The notes beneath the pieces were generated by a model, which was given only the letters and a program-made list of their open reading frames with translations, ran no database searches and was not told the origin of the DNA. Both the position numbers and the translations under genes were made by a program. Below are positions 14,952 to 18,045 of a stretch of DNA of 18,045 nt, in pieces. Source of the DNA: Deltaproteobacteria bacterium (GTDB lineage Bacteria > Desulfobacterota > DSM-4660 > Desulfatiglandales > HGW-15); the NCBI GenBank assembly GCA_019308985.1, contig JAFDHB010000061.1, positions 1-18,045 of the forward strand, in the 5' to 3' direction. Within the stretch, counting starts at the first letter, position 1. Every line of letters starts with the position of its first letter.

Positions 14952-16337
14952 TTAATTACCGCACCTACTCAGGGGACAGCCCTTGCTCCTTAGGTGTGAC
15001 TCGTATTCTTCCCGGAAGTATCTTATTGTCGTCAACACCGGGTTAGGAGCCGTCTTTCCCAGTCCACACATGGAACCTGCCCTCATGCCTTCCCCGAGCT
15101 CCACCAGGAAGTCCAGATCCCTTGCCGTTCCCTTGCCTTCGCTTATATCTCTCAGGATATCTCGCAGTTGCCTGGTGCCCTCCCGTCCGAAGACGCATCT
15201 CCCGCAGGATTCCCTGTGGATCGAGTCCAGGGCCTCCATTGCAAGACCTACCATACATTCCTCTCCGGCCACCACCCTAATGCTCCCTGACCCCACGATG
15301 GTTCCCGCCTCCCCAAGGGTCTCGTAATCGAGGGGAATGTCCATGGAATCGGCAGGTAGGAATCCTCCAGTTGGACCGCCTACCTGGACGGCCTTTATCT
15401 CTTTTCCATCCCTCGATCCCCCTCCTATTCCATACACTATCTCCCGGACGCTCATACCAAAAGGCACCTCGATCAAGCCGGGGTTGCGTATCTCTCCGCA
15501 CAGGGTTAGCAGCTTTGTCCCCTTGCTCCTCTCGGTACCCTGTTCGCGGAAGTACTCGGCCCCCTTATGAAGAATGGCCGGAACGTTGGCCCAGGTCTCC
15601 ACATTGTGGACCAGGGTCGGCATCTTCCTCAGGCCGGCCTGGGCGGGGAAAGGAGGCCTGGGATAGGGAACCGGACCGTTTCCTTCAAGATCACTGATGA
15701 GGGCTGTCTCTTCACCGCAGACAAGCTCCCCCTCTCTCTCAAAAAGCTCCACCTCGAACCTGAACTCCGTATCAAACACCTCTTGCCCCAGGATACCCGC
15801 TTCTCTCAATTCTCCTATTCCCTGTCTCAACCTTTCGACCGCCCGTCCATGTCTTACGTTGACGTATACATACCCGCGGCTCGCCCCCACCGCATAGGCA
15901 CCTATCATCATTCCTTCAAGGACCGAATGGACATCCTGCTCAAGCAGTGTTCGGCCTGACAATGACAGGGGGTCGCTTTCGGACCCATTGCAGATTACAT
16001 ACTTCTTCTCACCTTTGGATTCCCTGCACACCTCCCATTTTGTTGCAGAGAGAAATCCCGCTCCCCCCCTTCCCCTGAGGCCGGACCTCCTTATCTCCTC
16101 AATGAGGCCATTGGGGCCGAGACCAAGGGCCCTGTCCAGGGCGCCGTATCCGTCGGCCTTCGCGATATAACGATACAGGCTGCCGCCGACATTCCTGCCC
16201 CAATTCCGGAGCACCACCCCCGTCGTTTCCCGCCCCTGTGAGGGAGTTTGGCGTCGCTCTCTGAGAGAGGTCTTTTCGCGGTTTTCCGTTGATTCAATCG
16301 CTGCCAGAGCCCTCTGTCGTAATTCCGTAAGATTCAT
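14952..16337 (-). CDS. NuoF/HydB-like NADH-binding FMN iron-sulfur protein, with one cluster cysteine missing
   Basis: This is a 461-residue NuoF-family protein. SGLRGRGGAGFLSATKW (residues about 85-101) and YVICNGSESDP (about 113) form the FMN/NADH pocket. GELVCGEETALISDLEG, PRPPFPAQAGL and NVETWANVPAI follow, then an SLBB-like segment (GEIRNPGLIEVP, about 281), and MCGLGKTAPNP at 423-432. The [4Fe-4S] motif usually reads ESCGxCxPCREG; here it is ESCGRCVFGREG, with C378 and C381 present, Gly at 384 where the third Cys belongs, and C424 kept. The thioredoxin-like [2Fe-2S] domain of HydB is missing at the N-terminus, and the protein stops at KGCPLSRCGN, without HydB's C-terminal ferredoxin domain. 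No NuoE gene is adjacent. I chose the second of two tandem ATGs (16335-16337). It overlaps the HAD gene by 44 bp; further-upstream starts would overlap more. Confidence 0.88.
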   Translation of the reverse strand: MNLTELRQRALAAIESTENREKTSLRERRQTPSQGRETTGVVLRNWGRNVGGSLYRYIAKADGYGALDRALGLGPNGLIEEIRRSGLRGRGGAGFLSATKWEVCRESKGEKKYVICNGSESDPLSLSGRTLLEQDVHSVLEGMMIGAYAVGASRGYVYVNVRHGRAVERLRQGIGELREAGILGQEVFDTEFRFEVELFEREGELVCGEETALISDLEGNGPVPYPRPPFPAQAGLRKMPTLVHNVETWANVPAILHKGAEYFREQGTERSKGTKLLTLCGEIRNPGLIEVPFGMSVREIVYGIGGGSRDGKEIKAVQVGGPTGGFLPADSMDIPLDYETLGEAGTIVGSGSIRVVAGEECMVGLAMEALDSIHRESCGRCVFGREGTRQLRDILRDISEGKGTARDLDFLVELGEGMRAGSMCGLGKTAPNPVLTTIRYFREEYESHLRSKGCPLSRCGN

Positions 16338-17265
16338 CATCTCCCCGTTCGCGCCTGTACATATTTCCCCTGACAAAGTCCGGCTTGGTGTAGGCCGGAT
16401 CTGGATATGAGTAGAAGCCTCGACCAGACTTCTGTCCGACATGACCCCTCTCAACAAATTGTTTCAGAAACCTGGCGTTCTTTTCTTCCTGTTTGTCCTT
16501 CGATTCCTTTGCCCAATAATCCGTAACCTTCCAGACACTATCAATCCCTATGCTGTCCATAAGACCGAAGGGTCCGATATTCGTGTGCAAGACCCCCATC
16601 CAGGCCCGATCAATCTCTTCAACAGTGGTGACCTCATTTGAAGCAAGACTCTGGGCGGCCTTGAAAAGCGCGGTGAGCATGTAATTGAAGACGTAGCCCG
16701 AGTTCTCTTTCTTCAGTATTATGGGGACCTGGCCGATTCTCATGGAAAACTCAACTACCACCTTGAAAGCCTCCTCCGATGTCGCGGGGTGGGCCATGAC
16801 GTCTACTATGTCCGTTACCCTTACGTCGTGAAAGTGAAGGGCCAGGAATTTTTCCGGCCTGCCCGTGGCACCTGCCAACATCGAAGGCAGCAGTGTAGAC
16901 GTATTGGTAGTAAAGATGGTACGCTCGGGGCAAAGGCCATTGAACAGGGAAAACACCCTTCCCTTCAGATCCGGGTCCTCTGGGACGGATTCGCTCAAGA
17001 GGTCGGCCTCTACGGCCGCCTCTCCCATGTCCAAGGTAACGCTTATTCTCCCCATGGCTTCTTCAGGATCTCCCTTACTGATTCTGCCTGTCTTCAGTAA
17101 ATAGTTCATGAGCTTTCCTATCCTCGCCATTGAAACATCCAGTATTTCCTGCTTGATATCATAAAGGACCACTTCCAGCCCGTGTATCGCGCATACCGCA
17201 CCTATCTGCTGACCCATATTCCCCGCCCCCACCACGAGCACCTTGTTTATGTCTTCAGCTTTCAT
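16294..17265 (-). CDS. 3-hydroxyacyl-CoA dehydrogenase family protein with altered active-site loop
   Basis: This is a 323-residue protein, the length of single-domain short-type HADs. The N-terminal Rossmann motif VVGAGNMGQQIG is at about 11-22, followed by VVLYDI. SESVPEDPDLKGRVF at about 91-105 is family-typical, and NTSTL (121-125) carries the catalytic Ser. The catalytic His is H144, in LHFHD rather than HFFNP. The loop after it is one residue shorter, and the catalytic Glu (LVEV in most) is Asp155 in IVDVM. Asn194 in YVFNYML matches the conserved Asn of 'vNR'. The C-terminal domain has TTVEEIDRAWMG and IGPFGLMDSIGID. It would oxidise an L-3-hydroxyacyl-CoA or similar beta-hydroxy acid with NAD+. 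I chose the ATG at 17263-17265 with AGGTGG six bases upstream; a longer frame to 17331 has no family similarity. Confidence 0.9.
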   Translation of the reverse strand: MKAEDINKVLVVGAGNMGQQIGAVCAIHGLEVVLYDIKQEILDVSMARIGKLMNYLLKTGRISKGDPEEAMGRISVTLDMGEAAVEADLLSESVPEDPDLKGRVFSLFNGLCPERTIFTTNTSTLLPSMLAGATGRPEKFLALHFHDVRVTDIVDVMAHPATSEEAFKVVVEFSMRIGQVPIILKKENSGYVFNYMLTALFKAAQSLASNEVTTVEEIDRAWMGVLHTNIGPFGLMDSIGIDSVWKVTDYWAKESKDKQEEKNARFLKQFVERGHVGQKSGRGFYSYPDPAYTKPDFVRGNMYRRERGDDESYGITTEGSGSD

Positions 17266-17393
17266 ACAATACCACCTCACATGACCAAAATAGGCCCCGC
17301 GCGCAGCTCCCCGGTTTTCGCGAAGGCGCACAAAACCTGTCTACCCTTCTGAGTGCATCGAGACCTGCTCAATCTCTTTTTCAGTCCTCACCA

Positions 17394-17415
17394 GGCTCCA
17401 GGCCTATCTGGAGCC
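17394..17415 (-). repeat. Intercistronic hairpin directly after the SDR stop
   Basis: GGCTCCAG and CTGGAGCC form a perfect 8-bp stem with a 6-base loop. The stem begins at the base after the SDR TAG (17416-17418). No T-tract follows on the minus strand, so it looks more like an mRNA-stability or processing hairpin than a terminator. Confidence 0.4.
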
Positions 17416-18045
17416 CTATCCCACTCCCTGTTTGAAAGTTCTAGTTGCCTTTTTCCCTGCCAGCACGCCTCCGTCAACAAACATCCCATGACCGGTAACA
17501 AAGGACGCTCCCTCGGAACAGAGCCACAAGACCGCCGCCGCGACCTCCTCCGCTTTTCCCAACCGCCCCAGTGCATGTGCCCCTTCGAAGCTGACCTTCA
17601 ACTCAGGCTCTGCCATCAACGGCTCCGTGGCCGGAGTCAATATCAGCCCTGGACAAATGGCATTGATCCGAATGCCCTTCTCCCCATAGTCCAAGGCCGC
17701 ACTCTTTGTCAGGCCCATGACCCCGTGCTTTGCTGCGGAATAAAGCGCAGCTCCCATCTGTCCCTCTATGGCGGCTGCCGAAGCCATATTCACTATTACC
17801 CCTGAACCCTGCTTCATCATCTGTATGACCTCATACTTCATGCACAGCCAAACCCCTTTCAAGGTCACTGCGATGAGGTGATCCCATTCCGTCTCATCAT
17901 ATTCGTGCAACAACCTGCCATTTAGGGCATAGCCCGCGTTGTTCACTGCAAAATCCAAACTTCCGTACAACCCCACTGCCCGCTTGACCAGGTCCCCGAC
18001 CTCCTCAGCCCTAGATACGTCAGCTTCCAGGAAGTCCCCCTGCCA
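17416..18045 (-). CDS. Short-chain dehydrogenase/reductase (5'-truncated by window edge)
   Basis: The frame is open to the window edge at 18045, with 209 residues visible of a normal 250-270; the N-terminal TGxxxGxG motif lies outside. Visible motifs are DFLEADVSRAEEV (the Asp-Val after beta-4), NNAG, and IVNMASAAA with the catalytic Ser. YSAAKHG holds the Tyr-x3-Lys pair, followed by RINAICPGLILTP. The end is SFVTGHGMFVDGG plus a short tail (VLAGKKATRTFKQGVG). It is a classical NAD(P)-dependent alcohol/ketone dehydrogenase and different from the SDR at 2606-3391, which lacks NNAG. It lies 150 bp before the hydroxyacyl-CoA dehydrogenase, with a hairpin just after its stop. A role in a hydroxyl-oxidation step of the same pathway is likely but not proven. 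The GTG at 17976 is internal, because homology continues upstream of it. Confidence 0.92.
   Translation of the reverse strand, partial: WQGDFLEADVSRAEEVGDLVKRAVGLYGSLDFAVNNAGYALNGRLLHEYDETEWDHLIAVTLKGVWLCMKYEVIQMMKQGSGVIVNMASAAAIEGQMGAALYSAAKHGVMGLTKSAALDYGEKGIRINAICPGLILTPATEPLMAEPELKVSFEGAHALGRLGKAEEVAAAVLWLCSEGASFVTGHGMFVDGGVLAGKKATRTFKQGVG

Noticed and set aside
12843..16337. Part of a respiratory complex I (nuo) operon
   Set aside because: No NuoE or membrane subunits (NuoA, H, J-N) are present in the window, the NuoG part is fused to GltD, and the neighbours are catabolic enzymes.
16338..16457. Upstream extension of the NuoF-like gene to 16457
   Set aside because: The extra 40 residues lie inside the C-terminal coding part of the hydroxyacyl-CoA dehydrogenase gene and show no NuoF/HydB similarity.
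1..18045. CRISPR arrays, tRNA genes, transposases or attachment sites
   Set aside because: I saw no regularly spaced repeats, no tRNA-like cloverleaf, no transposase or integrase motifs and no terminal inverted repeats.

Overview
All recognisable genes lie on the minus strand, so the window reads as one long catabolic transcription unit running from position 18045 down to 1. There are 14 clear protein genes, two of them cut by the window edges, plus one well-placed and one doubtful small ORF. I see no tRNA, rRNA, CRISPR array or insertion sequence. The gene content points to an anaerobic bacterium. It includes a tungsten/molybdenum aldehyde:ferredoxin oxidoreductase, several soluble flavoproteins, NADH-dehydrogenase-like iron-sulfur proteins with a GltD fusion, and a TRAP transporter. 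A Desulfobacterota (former Deltaproteobacteria) or similar syntrophic or sulfate-reducing host would fit, but this is inferred from gene content only.

Layout in transcription order. First comes a 5'-truncated SDR dehydrogenase (17416-18045) and a divergent 3-hydroxyacyl-CoA dehydrogenase (16294-17265). Next is an electron-input pair: a NuoF-like FMN/NADH protein (14952-16337) and a NuoG-N-terminus/GltD fusion (12843-14933). Then follows the core redox block: a KstD/fumarate-reductase-fold flavoprotein (11142-12575), a BaiCD/FadH-type Old Yellow Enzyme (9139-11145), a second KstD-like flavoprotein (7612-9078), a SnoaL/BaiE-type protein (6910-7554), a tungsten-type AOR (4991-6898), a 43-residue ORF joined to it by an ATGA overlap (4863-4994), a third KstD-like flavoprotein (3393-4859) and a second SDR (2606-3391). 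The unit ends with a TRAP transporter: DctP-type binding protein (1383-2480), DctQ-type small permease (470-970) and DctM-type large permease (truncated, 1-400).

Working model (inference). The TRAP system imports an organic acid. SDRs, the hydroxyacyl-CoA dehydrogenase and the SnoaL-fold protein then carry out beta-oxidation-like and dehydration/isomerisation steps. Three KstD-like flavoproteins, an OYE-type enoate reductase and the AOR add or remove hydrogen on what is probably a cyclic or polyunsaturated acid. The mix resembles the bile-acid bai operons (BaiA SDR, BaiCD/BaiH OYE, BaiE SnoaL fold) combined with parts seen in anaerobic aromatic degradation (AOR-type BamB, NuoF/G-like BamHI). 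I do not recognise it as a named pathway. The NuoF/NuoG-GltD pair probably exchanges electrons between NAD(P)H and the flavin or ferredoxin enzymes. No CoA ligase, CoA transferase or regulator is inside the window.

The most notable sequence oddities are as follows. The NuoF-like protein lacks one cysteine of its [4Fe-4S] motif. All three FrdA-fold proteins lack the fumarate-reductase catalytic residues. The OYE has Gln at the usual Tyr proton-donor position and an unusual cysteine spacing. The HAD has an altered active-site loop. Hairpins inside the TRAP operon could uncouple the binding protein from the permease genes.
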